A stretch of 64,000 nt of DNA from Adineta ricciae (lineage: Eukaryota; Rotifera; Eurotatoria; Adinetida; Adinetidae), in the NCBI GenBank assembly GCA_905250025.1, contig CAJNOJ010000040.1, forward strand, positions 372,001 through 436,000, given 5' to 3'. Each line of letters starts with the position of its first letter. The stretch's first letter is position 1. Shown here one piece after another: positions 33,311-46,300 of the stretch. The notes beneath the pieces were generated by a model. It had not been told where the DNA came from and did no database searches. It saw nothing but the letters and a program-made list of their open reading frames with translations. Made by a program: the position numbers and the translations under genes.

Positions 33311-36300
33311 TCAATTTGTTGTCATTGTGCTTGTTCTTGATGCGCTGAATTGTAGTCGTAATTCAGGAAATAATTCGAATAGGGCTTCGTCAAGTATCAA
33401 ATAAAACAACTAAAATATGTATGTACAATTACTAGTGAACAATTTTAGTCTAAACTCACTTGTTTATTCAACAATGGATCTTGAAAATGTTGTAAAAGGA
33501 TTTGTAAACCATTCTCTACGTTTGCTTGACCAATAATACGTTTGATCATAGTTGGTATGAATTCTTCAGCTACTGCAATCACATCTTCGAAATTCACCAT
33601 ATCCGCTGGTCTAAATTCACATTTATGTATAGTCATAATTCTAGCTTTAGTTTTACCCTTTATCTGTTGCGACATTAGGAAATATTGTATCTGAAATCAG
33701 ATTTGGAATAGTTCACTAATTTCAAGATCGAATGCATACCTCGAAGAGCATGAATCACATCAACGATGTTTTCATCGCTACTCAATATTTCATCCATTCG
33801 TGTTTCGATGAAATGTACGAAGTAGGTATCAAATGTGTTCTTTATTGGAACACGGAATAAATCCAAAAAGTGAATCACTAATGGCGACGCTGAAAAAACT
33901 TGTTTGACTAGAAATCAGATATAGAAGATTATAGAGCAATGAAACGTATTGAAATAAATATAATTACTAAGAAAAACAACATGGTTATAAGCACTATCAG
34001 TATCTTCAGCAGAGTAATTGGAAGTCTCTTCACTGGTCGGATCAAAGAAAGGTTCAATCACATTAGCATTGTTGCCATATATAGAATTGAGAAGCTAAAG
34101 CACAACAACATTAAATGCATTGTATCATGTTACTCGAAAACCATCAGTACCTTCTCTTCAATGATATCACTAAATACTGGACTTGGTTGTGAAGCTTTAG
34201 CTTTGGCTGGTTCAATGTAACTCAACAACGACAGGAGAAATGGTTCCAGATCTTGTCCTTTCTACAGCATACACATGAGAAAAGTGATCATTTTTCGATG
34301 AGAATCTGACGTACCTCAATTCGAAACCGTCGTGGTACAACTTTGAATACTTTAGTTAAGATAATTTCTCCATTAGGCAAAGCGAAATCATCTGGCTGTG
34401 TGAGAAAGTTATATAGCAGTTCGCTGTTGCGTAATGTTGGTTTTGATAGCAAGTGCTAAACAGAAACTAGATGAGCAAAAAAATTGCCGATAAAAATACT
34501 ATTTATACGCGTAAAAAGTGCTCCAAGTCCGGTTTGACAGATTCTAAAAACTTGAGATCTTTTGCGGTGGCTGCTGATCGCTTCGGTGGTAGTCGAGCAT
34601 CAGAAAAAATTCCATGGAATTCACTTAATTTTTGTTCTAGTAAATAAAAATCTTGATAACGTCTGCAATAAGAACATTACAGTAATCATTCCATCACCAT
34701 ATTTCAACAGAATATTACCTGGCGACTATGGAATGAGGTTTCTCATCATAATGAAGTAAAGGACTGTCTAAACCAGAAGACTTTTTTTTCTATATTTCAT
34801 GTGGTAAATAGATATTTACCAGTGTTCGACTCGAAGCGATGAATTTCGATAATGTAAGCATAGTATTTCGAATTAGTGTTCAAATTTCCACGTAATTCTT
34901 CGGCATGATCGATTCGAACATGCCATGTACTCAAATCTCGTTCGTCTAATGACTAAATCAAATGAAATAATCATGGAAAAAGATATTATTCGAACACAAA
35001 ATTCACGTACGCTATTACTACAAACGCTAATTGCATCATCTGAACATTTCAAATGTTGATCATCTTTTTCCTCCATCTCTAACGGTTTTTAATAATAATA
35101 AATCTTGTTTTTACATTCAACATCAGATATTTACCTTGATAAGACGTTGTTGTGTAATGTTTAGACGACGCATGTTTATTCGTAGTATCATTGCCAATTC
35201 TAAATTCGTTAGATACTTCAGAGATTCTTGAGAACCAGAAAAAACATACGCTTTTCCGGTCAATCGATACTCTGGCGAGTCCATTCGTTGTCCGCATACA
35301 TACAGAAAGTGTTCATCGCTTTTCAAAAATTCATCTTGATATTTTGCTTCAATCAATTCATAGACTTTGCAATGAAACTTTGATAACAGTGCAAATGTTT
35401 GTTGAACATTGAACACTTTGTTCGGATCCGTATTATTAATACTTTCTTCTAATTCATTGTAAATTAAATGTTTTATTTCATCGATAAGAGTATCATTCTC
35501 ATCAAATGGATTACTGATAACTAGATACGATTCGTAATTTTTTGGATTTAAATAACGTTCATCAATATGCTTCAAACGTTGATAAAGTTTTTTTTGAACT
35601 AAAATATCTGATGCTAATGGAATTTCATTTAAGACATCGCTTAATGACAAGTAAATACTCAATAAACCAACCGAACCATGACGATCAAGTACTCGACTAA
35701 ATTGTCCCATCAGTTCCTTTTCGTTCATGACATCAGTTAAATCTAACGCTAATTCATTTTTGTGTATATGATCATTTGTCGAACAAAAGTCAGAAAGGAG
35801 TTCAACAGATAAATTTGACGATTGACTAGAAGTAGATATGTTTGCTGTTTGTCGACGTTGTATTGCAGTTGTAAAGTATAGATGAAATAAACGATTTAAA
35901 ACATTCGGCTGACATATCGAATCAATTGCATCGAGTAGAATGTGACAAACAAGAAGTTCACGTAGGAGATTACGTGAACCTTTGCACTCGGAAATCACTT
36001 TTGGTGCTATGATTGGTAGAAGATCGTGGATGATCTGTTTGAGGTACCGAAGTTCCGTTTGACGATTGTACATGGCTAGATGAAGATCATCTTTATACAT
36101 TTTTCGAAGAAAATCAGCTGGATCATCGATGGAATGTTTGTCTTTCATATGAATATACCGTTCACATGTTTGGAATATTAATGGAAGCAAACGTTCAACA
36201 ATGAAAGTACCGATATCAACCTGTTTGTATATGAAATTCATTTTCGAATCTTTTTCCAAGGTTAGTCTTACATTTTGTAAACGACGCAACATTGTGGCTA

Positions 36301-37080
36301 AAAAATATCGAATGATATATTTGACTTCATGAACAAAACCTTGGTCACGAGTGATCACGCTAGAAGAAAACAATGATCTTCTTTCATTTCAATGAGAATT
36401 TAAACTTACGATAACCATGGATCGATATGATTTCGAAGACATAAACTACAAAACTAGAATTGAGAATGGGAAGAAGTCGTACAAAAGTATTTATTGATCG
36501 ATATATATGTATATATACTTCATCAAGAGCAGAGTCTATTCGATCAGAAATCACCAAATGAACCCATGGGTTTTTATGTATGTAGTTGCAATTTGCACTA
36601 TGAATGATGAAAGAATATTTATTTCAGATCAAATCATACACTGAAATACCTTTCTTGTCGTCGTTTTTCTAATTTCGCATCCTAAAATCGAATGATTTTA
36701 TTTAACTGAACTAACAAAATATTTCTACCTTTATTCCATCGAAAAACACAATCAAATTCGGCCAATATTTACAAGATTTTTCTGGATCTCTCAATGTTCG
36801 TCTATACAATAGAAAGAATCAGTCCTGTAAAATCAATAATGAGTAACAAACTGTTTACATACACATAATAATCAGTTAATTTATAACTGAAAATGATGAG
36901 AAGAACGAATATCCCAGTATGGACTCGTCTGTATCAAAAATTCTATACTAGAATGATTTTCATTGAAAACCAAATAACATACCCAAAGAAAAGAAGGACG
37001 ATGGAAAGAAAAAGTGTTAGTCCTATCCCAAGAAGAATTCGTATGATGTTATCTGTAAACATGAGTTTCTGTTTTTTCAT
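33311..37080 (-). CDS. Sorting nexin with PXA, RGS, PX and C-terminal nexin domains (SNX14-like)
   Basis: The product is an endolysosomal or ER-contact sorting nexin of the SNX13/14/19/25 group, closest by motifs to SNX14. The first exon (ATG at 37080) gives an N-terminal membrane segment (IIRILLGIGLTLFLSIVLL), with a second hydrophobic stretch in exon 2. The PXA domain lies in the large exon at 36360-35120 (DLHLAMYNRQTELRYLKQII matches SNX14's LHVALRSRREELHYLRKL). An RGS domain follows (LMGQFSRVLDRHGSVGLLSI). The PX domain runs from about 34950 to 34510 (RYQDFYLLEQKLSEFHGIF, LPPKRS). The C-terminal nexin domain ends with GLQILLQHFQDPLLNKQ and ELFPEL. RGS GAP activity is doubtful in this family. 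Introns are mostly under 70 bases. The start could also be the in-frame ATG at about 37062. Confidence 0.88.
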
Positions 37081-37208
37081 CTGAAATATATCATACGATG
37101 AGTTTTATCTAATATTTACTTTTTATTTTGTACTATCTACTGTGAAGAGGAGGAGATGAAATACAGATAAATCGAAAAGTTGAAAACATAAGAAAACGAA
37201 AAGAAATT

Positions 37209-38213
37209 TCATTTCTTTCTGTCTGGTTTGAGTACATCACGAACACGTTGATCAGCTTGAACGATCGGTGCTTTCTCGACTTCTTTCCATTCTTTAGCTA
37301 ATTCTTCTGCAGCCCATTTCGTGTCCGACCATTTCTTCGCAAAATTACCCGATAAAATATTATCATTCAAAACGCGGCGAAATTTTTCTCGAATTTCATT
37401 GCCATCATGACGATTCATTGTTGACAATTGTCCATATTGACTTGTTCGTGAATGATATTTCAACTGCTTAACAAACCCTTCATCGGCTGCACGTTCAAAG
37501 ATCTCGGCTGGTTCTTTACTTAAATACATATCAAATAAAATCGCTTCATCAGAAAAGCCGGCCTCATGTAAAACATTATAACCTTCGCGGAATATAGCCA
37601 TAATTTCTGGCCAAAGAGCTTGTTCAGCAAATAAATCAATTCCAGCTTCTTCACGGCATGATGAACCTACAGCACCATTACCTCTTGTCGCTCCAATTGC
37701 CCGTGCAATTGACAGACATGTTGCTAATGCTGTCCCACTAGCATCTTTTTCAACAGACACAAAGCACGGATAAGGAATGTTTTGCACATAACGGTCACGT
37801 ACACCAGCACCGATCATTCGTGGTGCTACCATAACAACATCCATATCATCAGGTAAGTCAAGTAAATTGAATGCAACATTATATCCACTTGCAACAACTA
37901 AGGTAGTGTTCGATTTGATATTTTGACGAATTTTTTCATTCCAGACAGTTTGTTGGTCTTCATCAGGTATCAGTAACATCAAAACATTGCCTTGACGAAC
38001 AGCTTCTTCGATACTTACTGGATCGAATCCATCTTCACGAGCTTGTTTCGCATAGTCATCGTCGATATTACCAATGACAATATTATTTACACCACTATCA
38101 CGTAAGTTCAATGCTTGTGCTCGCCCTTGATTGCCATAACCAATAAATGCCACAGTTTTACTGCGGACAATATTCACATCAGCATCGTCATCATGATAGA
38201 TATTCACTGGCAT
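37209..38213 (-). CDS. Ketol-acid reductoisomerase-like protein, probably horizontally acquired
   Basis: This intronless 334-residue product belongs to the ketol-acid reductoisomerase (KARI, IlvC) family, an enzyme of branched-chain amino acid synthesis that animals normally lack. Residues 17-45 form the Rossmann fold with VAFIGYGNQGRAQALNLRDS, the NAD(P)H-binding loop. VVMVAPRMIGAGVRDRYV and the C-terminal knotted helical domain with GIDLFAEQALW follow. Length fits the short class I form. Three sites usually needed for catalysis differ: the HGFNI motif is SGYNV (His lost), and FECLHE is FDMYLS (one metal Glu is Asp and the other is lost). Only the Asp and Glu of DLFAEQ remain. An AG after a pyrimidine-rich tract lies a few bases before the ATG, as in its animal neighbours. 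Substrate is unknown; it may act on a related keto acid or as a plain reductase. Confidence 0.88.
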   Translation of the reverse strand: MPVNIYHDDDADVNIVRSKTVAFIGYGNQGRAQALNLRDSGVNNIVIGNIDDDYAKQAREDGFDPVSIEEAVRQGNVLMLLIPDEDQQTVWNEKIRQNIKSNTTLVVASGYNVAFNLLDLPDDMDVVMVAPRMIGAGVRDRYVQNIPYPCFVSVEKDASGTALATCLSIARAIGATRGNGAVGSSCREEAGIDLFAEQALWPEIMAIFREGYNVLHEAGFSDEAILFDMYLSKEPAEIFERAADEGFVKQLKYHSRTSQYGQLSTMNRHDGNEIREKFRRVLNDNILSGNFAKKWSDTKWAAEELAKEWKEVEKAPIVQADQRVRDVLKPDRKK

Positions 38214-38699
38214 CTTTTCTATAAAGTAAAGATAGGTTTAAAAAAAAACAAAATGTAAGTCTTCTGTTTCATCGTACCCTACTCGTCGACAGACAATTGA
38301 TACACGAGAATGGAGAGATTATTCTCTCACTTATCTCTATCGACCTAAGAAGCAACAAAGGAGGCAAGGCAAAGAGACATATATGCTTGTGTTTATTTTG
38401 ATCTCGCTTGATGGGAGAAAAAATGAAACAGAATAAGGTAAGATAAAGTAATGCACAGTTATGAAGAAAAGAATGTCAGATTTTATTCGAGAAAAGAGAA
38501 AAAAGATAGGCAAGTTAAAAATTATAATGTTCTTGTTTTTTTTAAGCTAGCTTATTTATTTCTTGTTTTTTTTCTGTTTTGCAGCACGACAATATACATT
38601 AGAGGACAAAAACACTGTTTAGTTTCGAATACGAGATAAATAGCAAGAGTGAGCGAGAGAACGAAGAAGAGTTAATGATCCAAAGTTTTCTTAGATATC

Positions 38700-40947
38700 C
38701 TAGTTGTGCGGATTGTTTTGTGCTGGTTGTAAATTCACGTAGTCTTTTTCTTCGGTATCGACTTCATCAGGGATAGTTGATGCACGTTTTTGAATAAAAT
38801 CATTGAATGCAGCAGTGGTGCCACCTTGAGGATTCGAATTTTTATTTGCATCTTTACTGTCTTGAATGTTTAACCATTGTTCAACTTCTTTAACATCACG
38901 TTCAGGATCCTAAATAAAGAGTAAAACTTGATTTCTCTCTGTAGGAACTTCAAACTTTCCTACCTGGGTGTTTGAAGCAGCTCGAGTCGTGACTGCAGCA
39001 CTAGAAAATATTTTCAGAAAGAAATTTATTGAAGAAAATTCTAATCGTGTAAGCGCGTGTGTGGAGCGAAATCAAAAAGATCTATTCGATGACTGAAAGG
39101 AAACGGAAGACTAACGGAGGAAGACAACAAAGAGTAAATGTAAGCTTACGAATTCATATTCATATGTCTTCTTCAAGAATAAAGCATGAACATCAAGGAT
39201 TAAAAGAATAGAAGTCGGGAGTACTTACGTTGATTGCTGTTGAGTATTTTTAGAGGCAGCGTCAGGTGATGATGGATGAATATCTGAAAGAAAACGAACG
39301 AATAATGTGAGTGGTCACGACCGGAAAGAACTACGAACGTAGATTGTCGACGCCAGCTGATAACATTGCTGGTTCCTCGTCGAATTTGATTAAGGCGGGT
39401 TCGTTATCCTGGCTACGTGATAATGATGATGTCTAGAAGAAAATATATTTATGAAGATGAGGAAACTAGAGAATTACAAGAAGAGATACTTTTGTAGTCG
39501 ATGATTGAGAAATTGGTAATGAAGATTTTGTTGGCGATGTCGTACGATTCGCAATTGGAATATGTGATGGACCAACACGTCGTTCACGTTCTTCCATGTA
39601 ACTTTCAAATGTTTTAAATGAATTATTAAATTCATCATTGTAACGTAATAGATCGACTAAAATATGAAACATTCCTAACTCTGACCGGATAATTAATGAT
39701 CATCTACCTGTAATATCATCGATCGAAATTTGAGAAAGCAAATCAATAATACGAGCTTGCATTTGCTTACATGTTTTGTGCAATTCCTATAAAACAGAAA
39801 ACATATATATATATTTCAAACCACGACATTTTGTTTCATCGTTCTTTACCACTAAGAATTCGAGATCTTGTGGATGTTCTTCGCCTGGCTGTAAAATAAT
39901 CAGCATCTCTCCAAACACTTGTGCATTTGTTTGGACGACATCCAATTCACTGCGTAGTTTCGCGATTTGTTCTGGTGTCATTTGTCTTAGGACTGTGTGT
40001 TCGGAACCAGGCAAGTGCGATGCACCACCAATCCCAGCGCGATTCTAAAAGGAAGAAAATATGATCTTTTTTGGCTACTGACTCTATTCGAATCATTTGC
40101 ATTACATCACGTGCAGCGACACCATTTCCTGTTTGAGACTAAACAGAAGAAAGACGATAAAGTCATTCATAGATGCCGCTTTTCACGTCTCTTACTGTTG
40201 ATCGTGCAGGACGCTCGATAGTTCTCTGAAAATCATGCGAAAATAAATATTAAATCAGAGAAAAACACGTTTAAGTACCGTAGCAGGTACTGCTGCTTTG
40301 ATTATATTCTCAGGATCAGCCGGTGGAAATTGTATACCTTGTTGTTTACATTCTTGATAAAATTGTTCGACATTTTTCAGATCAGGATCATCACGAAATG
40401 CCAACGCCCATGTCTAAACCACAAGTGACTATTTTCAATCATGATTTGCTTTTCTTACTTGAATCATGCCGAGAACTTTATCTTGTATAGCCGTCGGTGG
40501 GTTATTTTTTGGTAAAAGAATATCACGGAATTCTTTTAAGAAATCTTTCTGTGCAAGTTGAACATGAAAAACCTTGCCACAATTTTTTGTTAAAGCTTCT
40601 AGCAACTAATTAATTCGAAAAACAAGATTTCTTTGCATCAAGAAATGAATAGCTGACATACAGTTAGTGTTAATCCAATTGACCGCCATTGAGTCGGAGC
40701 TTGATTGAATTGTAAACGTTTTCGAATCACTTTCATTGCTTCTTTAGCGCTAGAAATGACGAGAAAATCAAATTCAGCGAATACAAATATCAGATTCAAT
40801 TGAAAACCTTTCTTCATGTACAGCCACATGATCACAGATTTTCATAATCGTTCCCCAATCTTCCTCTTGTTGATTCTCATCGGTGACTTTTTCAATCGCT
40901 TGTTGGAATGGCGTTGATTGGACACTTCCACGAAAGAAACTCGTCAT
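38700..40947 (-). CDS. TOM1-like VHS-GAT endosomal adaptor
   Basis: This encodes an adaptor of the TOM1 (target of Myb1) family, which binds ubiquitinated cargo, Tollip and clathrin on endosomes. The VHS domain begins at once (VQSTPFQQAIEKVTDENQQE, then EEDWGTIMKICDH) and includes [20 protein letters not shown], matching TOM1's [20 protein letters not shown]. A GAT domain follows (RQMTPEQIAKLRSELDVVQT, ELHKTCKQMQARIIDLLSQI). A likely clathrin-box segment (LIKFDEE) and the C-terminal EVEQWL motif, like TOM1's IEQWL, follow. About ten short introns split it. The start codon at 40947 is preceded by an AG acceptor about 12 bases upstream. The C-terminus (QPAQNNPHN) differs from vertebrate TOM1. 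I am confident of the family, not of one-to-one orthology. Confidence 0.9.
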
Positions 40948-42000
40948 TTTTTGTGTTGATCTACGAACGAAAAGCTAAACTTCGGAGTAGGTCAAATGAT
41001 GAATGTATTATGAGAAGAAAAATGACAAGATTACAGAAAAAGAGAAATAAAACTACGCGTAGATGACATCAAAACAGATGTATGATTCATCAAGTTAATA
41101 TCGCATTTCATTCAGGATTGGTCAATTGATCTCAACCAACTGCAAATATGAAATGACAGTTCAGTTCATTCAAGTCAATTTTCTCTACATAGAATTGAGA
41201 AAATTCTTTAAGATAAAATTACTTAAACAGATTTTAATTGAAAATAAACAACAAATTACAAAAATCGTCATATGAGCGTTTCTAGAAATTCTCGAGAGAA
41301 AAATTTTACTGTTCTCTTCGACAGAATAGAGTACTTAGCAGTAAATTATTAGGTTTCAGACGACAAAAGCAGTGTTGTCTCATCTACTTCACGCAAAATC
41401 TATTTTCCTTTCTTCTTTCCTTCTTGTTTCTCATACGATTGTTGATATTTATTTCATTTTACACGCTGGTGTTGACGTAAAGTCATATAAATATATATAT
41501 ACAGGGAAAATAAAGTCGTGCAACACAGTGACACATGATTTTTTTTTAATTTTAATACAGTATTGCATGCCTTTGCGATAAGAGAATGCAATATTGATGG
41601 ATACAAGTATTCTACAATGAGATATCGATCGATCGATTCAGCATGTGGAATAACACGGTTGAAAAACAACTATTTCAACGTTTCTAGCGCTTATTCTTAA
41701 CATTGAATTCGTTCGAAAAATACTTTGTTCGCTAAAGTTTTCGAGTAATGTATTCATTTGATAGCGTATTCCTCTGTTTCGATAATACTAAGAAAGAAAT
41801 ATTTGTGTATGTTTGTCCACGCATGATATAAAGTCTTGATTTTGCTTTTTAAGTATTTATAATGTGAGTTATCTTGTCGATGATCATTTCATACGAAGAT
41901 CGTCTTTTGACTATGTTATGACTGTTACCATTAACGTTTTAACTCTATTTCTGCTGTTAATACTTATTTCAATGTTATGTTAAAAAATGTGGTTATATCA
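40948..42000. other. Intergenic region, no gene seen
   Basis: This AT-rich stretch lies upstream of the TOM1-like gene. The open frames at 41372-41581 and 41454-41669 overlap on opposite strands and have no domain. It contains a short AT run (atatatatata at about 41490). Confidence 0.5.
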
Positions 42001-42002
42001 GG

Positions 42003-42949
42003 AAGGTTTACTGAAACTCAATCAAGATGGGTATCAAACGGTTGAAGATAGTCTTCGTATTCAATAATTTCATCGGTTTATTGTATTTCTAATTGACCCA
42101 AAAGCACATTCTAGTCGTTGATAAAAGTATTGTCTGTAATGCATCGCTCAGATGAATATGTAAGCCGAGGAATGGTCTGATTTAAAAGAAGTCGATTTAA
42201 TGAGAGATTTTTCTCAATTAATCTTTTTAACAGTAACACGCTGCTTGTTAGGCAAAGAGAATCGTGAAAATAGTCAAACAAAATTTGCATATTTCTGTGA
42301 ACAATTATGCGATGGAGTAAGTCAATTATTATTATTATTCTCTAATACGTCAGTGCAAACAATGTAGGAAACGCAATCTGTCACAAAAGAAATCACAACG
42401 ATTATTTTCAAAGATCATCAAACAACGTTGAATGGCCAACGATGTTGAAAACGGCGCATGATATCTCACCGACTCTCTTTCGACTGACGAAGAAATCACC
42501 AGTTTATCAATAACTGTGTTATTTGATGGACGACATATATCGACAAATGATGGAGATATCTCAAAATGAATTTATTACATGCAGTTATGAAAGAAACACT
42601 GGGAATACATCCACTAACAATATTATTAATGAGAAAAGTCCTGTAATCAATTCTGTACGACTGATCGGTTCTATCCTAAGATAATATTGTTGTGGTTGCA
42701 CCATTTGTGGTATATTAGTTGTTGATTGTATTTGAAGACACGGCAGAATTCACTTCTGAACGATTTTTAGGCGAACATGCCGAATATCAAGTAGGAAAAA
42801 TTTGGTTTCTTTGCATTCGATGGTGGTCGGCATTGTTGTTCTGGAGAAATATTTTCGAACTTTGCCATGACCTAATTATTCCGTTGTCGTTGTTGAATAT
42901 AGACCATCTTATCTGGTTAGACTCGAATGTAAAATCAATTCTTTATTAA
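42003..42949 (+). pseudogene. Cytochrome P450 pseudogene with CYP51-like motifs
   Basis: Fragments of a cytochrome P450 can be read in changing frames. The first recognisable piece, at about 42170-42320, gives EWSDLKEVDLMRDFSQLI and RCLLGKENRE, like CYP51's EVDLxxxxSELIILTASRCLLG. At about 42585-42640 it gives KETLGIHPLTILLMRKV, the ExxR-to-HPP region of CYP51. At about 42735-42860 comes FTSERFLGEHAEYQ, then after a frame change GGRHCSGEIFSNFAM, the heme-ligand region (family GxRxCxGE). The frame breaks, in-frame stops and missing middle exclude a working enzyme. Animals with CYP51 use it for sterol 14-demethylation; many invertebrates lack it. The match to CYP51 rather than another P450 is my reading of short motifs. 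Confidence 0.65.
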
Positions 42950-43363
42950 CTCTCACATTTATCTTTTTATATTATTGAAGAAAAAAAAAGTGACAGCAAC
43001 ATAAATTTAATTGATTGAATAAATAATGAACGTACATAGGAAAAACGATGTTTCCATCATACATGAAAATAAAAACTCGAATGTCTTGTGATTAGCGAAT
43101 AGCTTTAGACTTGATCACCTAGTTCTACATGATTGAGCAGTTAGGCGTATTGAATGGATTGTTTGGTCCTCTGAAACGAGAGACAAAAAGAACAGTAAGA
43201 TGAAGTAATTGAGAGAAAATAAAGATATGAACATATGCGCAGCCAATTAGCCAAAGCAAAGAAGATAAATATACTACAATAGACATCCTTGAAGACAAGA
43301 ACAACCGTCTTAGTAATCGCACATCATTGTAGTATGAAACAATACCTGTACAGTATGATATGT

Positions 43364-46300
43364 TCATGGTCTCAGTGATTGATAGGGGGTAAATGGTCCG
43401 GATGAAGTCGATCCAGGACGAGAGCTTGGTAAGGACGCTCGTGCATAGGAGAGGCCTGATGCTGGCGTTCGAGTTCTTGAGATGGGTGATGTCGATGAAG
43501 CTGACGATCTGCTTGAACTACTACTATTTGACGAACCAAAAATATCTCCTCGTGCATATGGTGTCTGAGAATTAATTAAGGGTGGTGGAACAGGCAATGT
43601 AGATCTAGAGGATAGTGGTTGTGAATTGGATGTCAGCAAAGGAGCTGATGTTGGCATGTTTGTCACTGGTAAGGAGGATGGTAGTAAGACATCTGACGAA
43701 AATGGTGCTCGTGATGGAACTGTAGGATTGGCGAAATTCGTTCGAATAGGAGGTAAACGACTAAGATTGTTTTGTTTGAAATCTGCTAAGAATCTGGCTC
43801 GTTGTTGAATCTGCTGGCGGATATGATCTAAGTTTCTGGCGCCTAATGGATAACTACCTGATCCAGAAAACAAATCACGATTTGTACTACTCGTCATTTT
43901 CGAAGGTTTAAATGGAATAAGCAAACCATTTGCAGTCATAGATCTGATGGGCATCGATTTTGATGCTGGTAAATCATCGTTAGATAAACCACTACAAACA
44001 TGAATTAGGTAGACGAGAGGAAAAACAGTGTTTGAACCCTTTCAATACGAAAGAGAAAGGATCGACTTTCAACTTGTTTTTACAGCATTAGAAAAGCAAC
44101 ACAAGCATGAGCATCACAAATAGAACAGTTAATTTTTGAATAGAAGTCTTACTTTGCAGTAGAAGCTAATCGTCTTCCAGGTGACAATATTGCTGATATA
44201 TCTGCTGGAACATTTGTGCCCGGTGGAAAACAAACAGGTACACCGGTTCGATCAGAAACAGTCTATGAGTATATAATTCGATACTTCTTATTCTGCTAAA
44301 TGTATATGCAACTTCTTACTCGGGCAAGAGCATTTTGAAATAAACGTGGTCCAACAGTAACTCGTTGCTGTGGTATATAGCATGGCTGACTTAATGTAGC
44401 TACAGGACTGTTAGCAATAGAAACTTGTTGACTTTGAAGTTGTAATACAGTAGGATCATATGAACGCTGATAGAGTATTTGTGGGCTAGCTAATAGCGAT
44501 GAAGAAAAAAATATATCTAATGAAAATGCTGTTTATATAACTCACAGTTAATGAAAATGGTGTAGATTAGAAATCCAGACAGATGTTATAGTTAGTCTTT
44601 TCATCAAGTAACCTTCACCAAATGCACTATACAAACAGAATTCTACCTGCAAGCGCTTGAGTTGGCGTTTGAATAGTTTGTATTATTTGAGGTTGAATAT
44701 TAGCAAGGGCTGGTGCTGCTGGTGTAACCGTTAGGATTTGTCCTGTTTGTACTTGTGGAGTTTGAATAATTTGAAATGATTGAGTCGTAGCTTGAGGTTG
44801 TTGTTGAATTAGAATTTGAGTAGGTGAAGAGGATGATGTCTGTGGCACACATAGATATGCTTGAGATTGTGTTGTTGTCGATATGGGATTACAGGCAGGC
44901 ACTTGGCTAATAATTGTTGACGGACTGCTATCCACATAAACATATTGTTGTTGCTGTGGTGATGGTGAACAAGATACTTGTTGAACGAGATTGCAGTTCG
45001 ATGTTGCTGGTTCAGTGCATAGAAGAATTTGCTGCTGCTGTTGTTGAGGTAGGCAAACAAATGGATCACATGGTTGAGGAATCTAAATGAGATCGAAGCT
45101 AATCTTTCTAGTACATGTACACGAGAGATGAAAGTGGATCTTTTTATAGCGTCAGTAGATAGGAAAAGAAGGTTAAGCTTTTAGATGAGCTGTTTAGGTT
45201 TTATTTTTCTTCATACACAAGAATTTGATGTGCAATCGACAAACGATGACGGAGTGCAACAATCGTCTTCGAAGTAGATTCGTTCGATTTCCTGAACGCC
45301 ACAAGAATTTATAATGTTTGAATACGGTTCGGTACAAATCACTGGAGGATAACTCTCAACCTGAGCTTCGTTTTGAGATGCTGCTCGTCGAGAAACTATT
45401 TTATTTTCAACAGATTGCAATGGAATATTTCCCTTCTGTTTTTTCTATAGAAGATAGAATTAAAATAATCAAATAAAACAAAGAAAGATCATTGCTGATC
45501 TATGGAAATAAGGCATCATTTAACCATTCACTTACTCTTGATGAATTCGCACTGATTTCTGTGTTTGGTTGAACACTTGGATCACGATAGACAACCAACG
45601 GCTTTTGTTGATTTTCCAACACGATTGACTCACCATTAGCGTCAAGAGGAAGACTGATTGTCTGACCTTTATTATTCAATATTCGACGATAAACTAAAAC
45701 CGGTTGTTGCGATGCATCGGTGGTCGAATTAGCAATGATCACTTTAGGTGAAGACTGGGTTGTTTGATTGTGCTGACCTTCATTACTGTTTGATCGAGGT
45801 TGATAGCTATGACGTCGATGACATGAATGATGACGTTTTCGGCTACTGCAATGATGATGGCGATGTTGATGATGTTTCGGTTTATGATTTCGTTCGGTTG
45901 TCAGTGTAACACTCTCGCTTCTATGAACATTTTTCGTTGATCTCATAGCTGGCCATGCCTTAACAGATTTTTTGTCTGCTGACGGAGGTAGACTATCAAT
46001 TGGCGGCTAAAAGAAAGTGCATAGCGATTGATGAAAACGAAACATGAAATAATATCAAAGTTTACAGCAAAATCAGATGCGCAATGTTGAGATAATGGAA
46101 GTGAGTGTATTGACGAAGCATGTTGTTGTGCCTATGCATATTAAGCGTGAGAGATGTTAGAGCATAGAAGCAAAGATAAATACTTACTGACGACAATGAA
46201 GTTGTGTCAACATTCAAATACATATGTGGACTGGCCGCATCGTTGAGATAGAGATGAGGACTATTGTTGGTTCTCTCAGCTTTTTTGACTAGAAAGAAAA

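Noticed and set aside
43125..43367. Minus-strand open frame ending NCSIM, a CAAX-like prenylation motif, as a last exon of the disordered gene
   Set aside because: The preceding exon ends with a stop before a usable donor site, so joining needs a splice that I cannot see. A 3' UTR intron is more likely.
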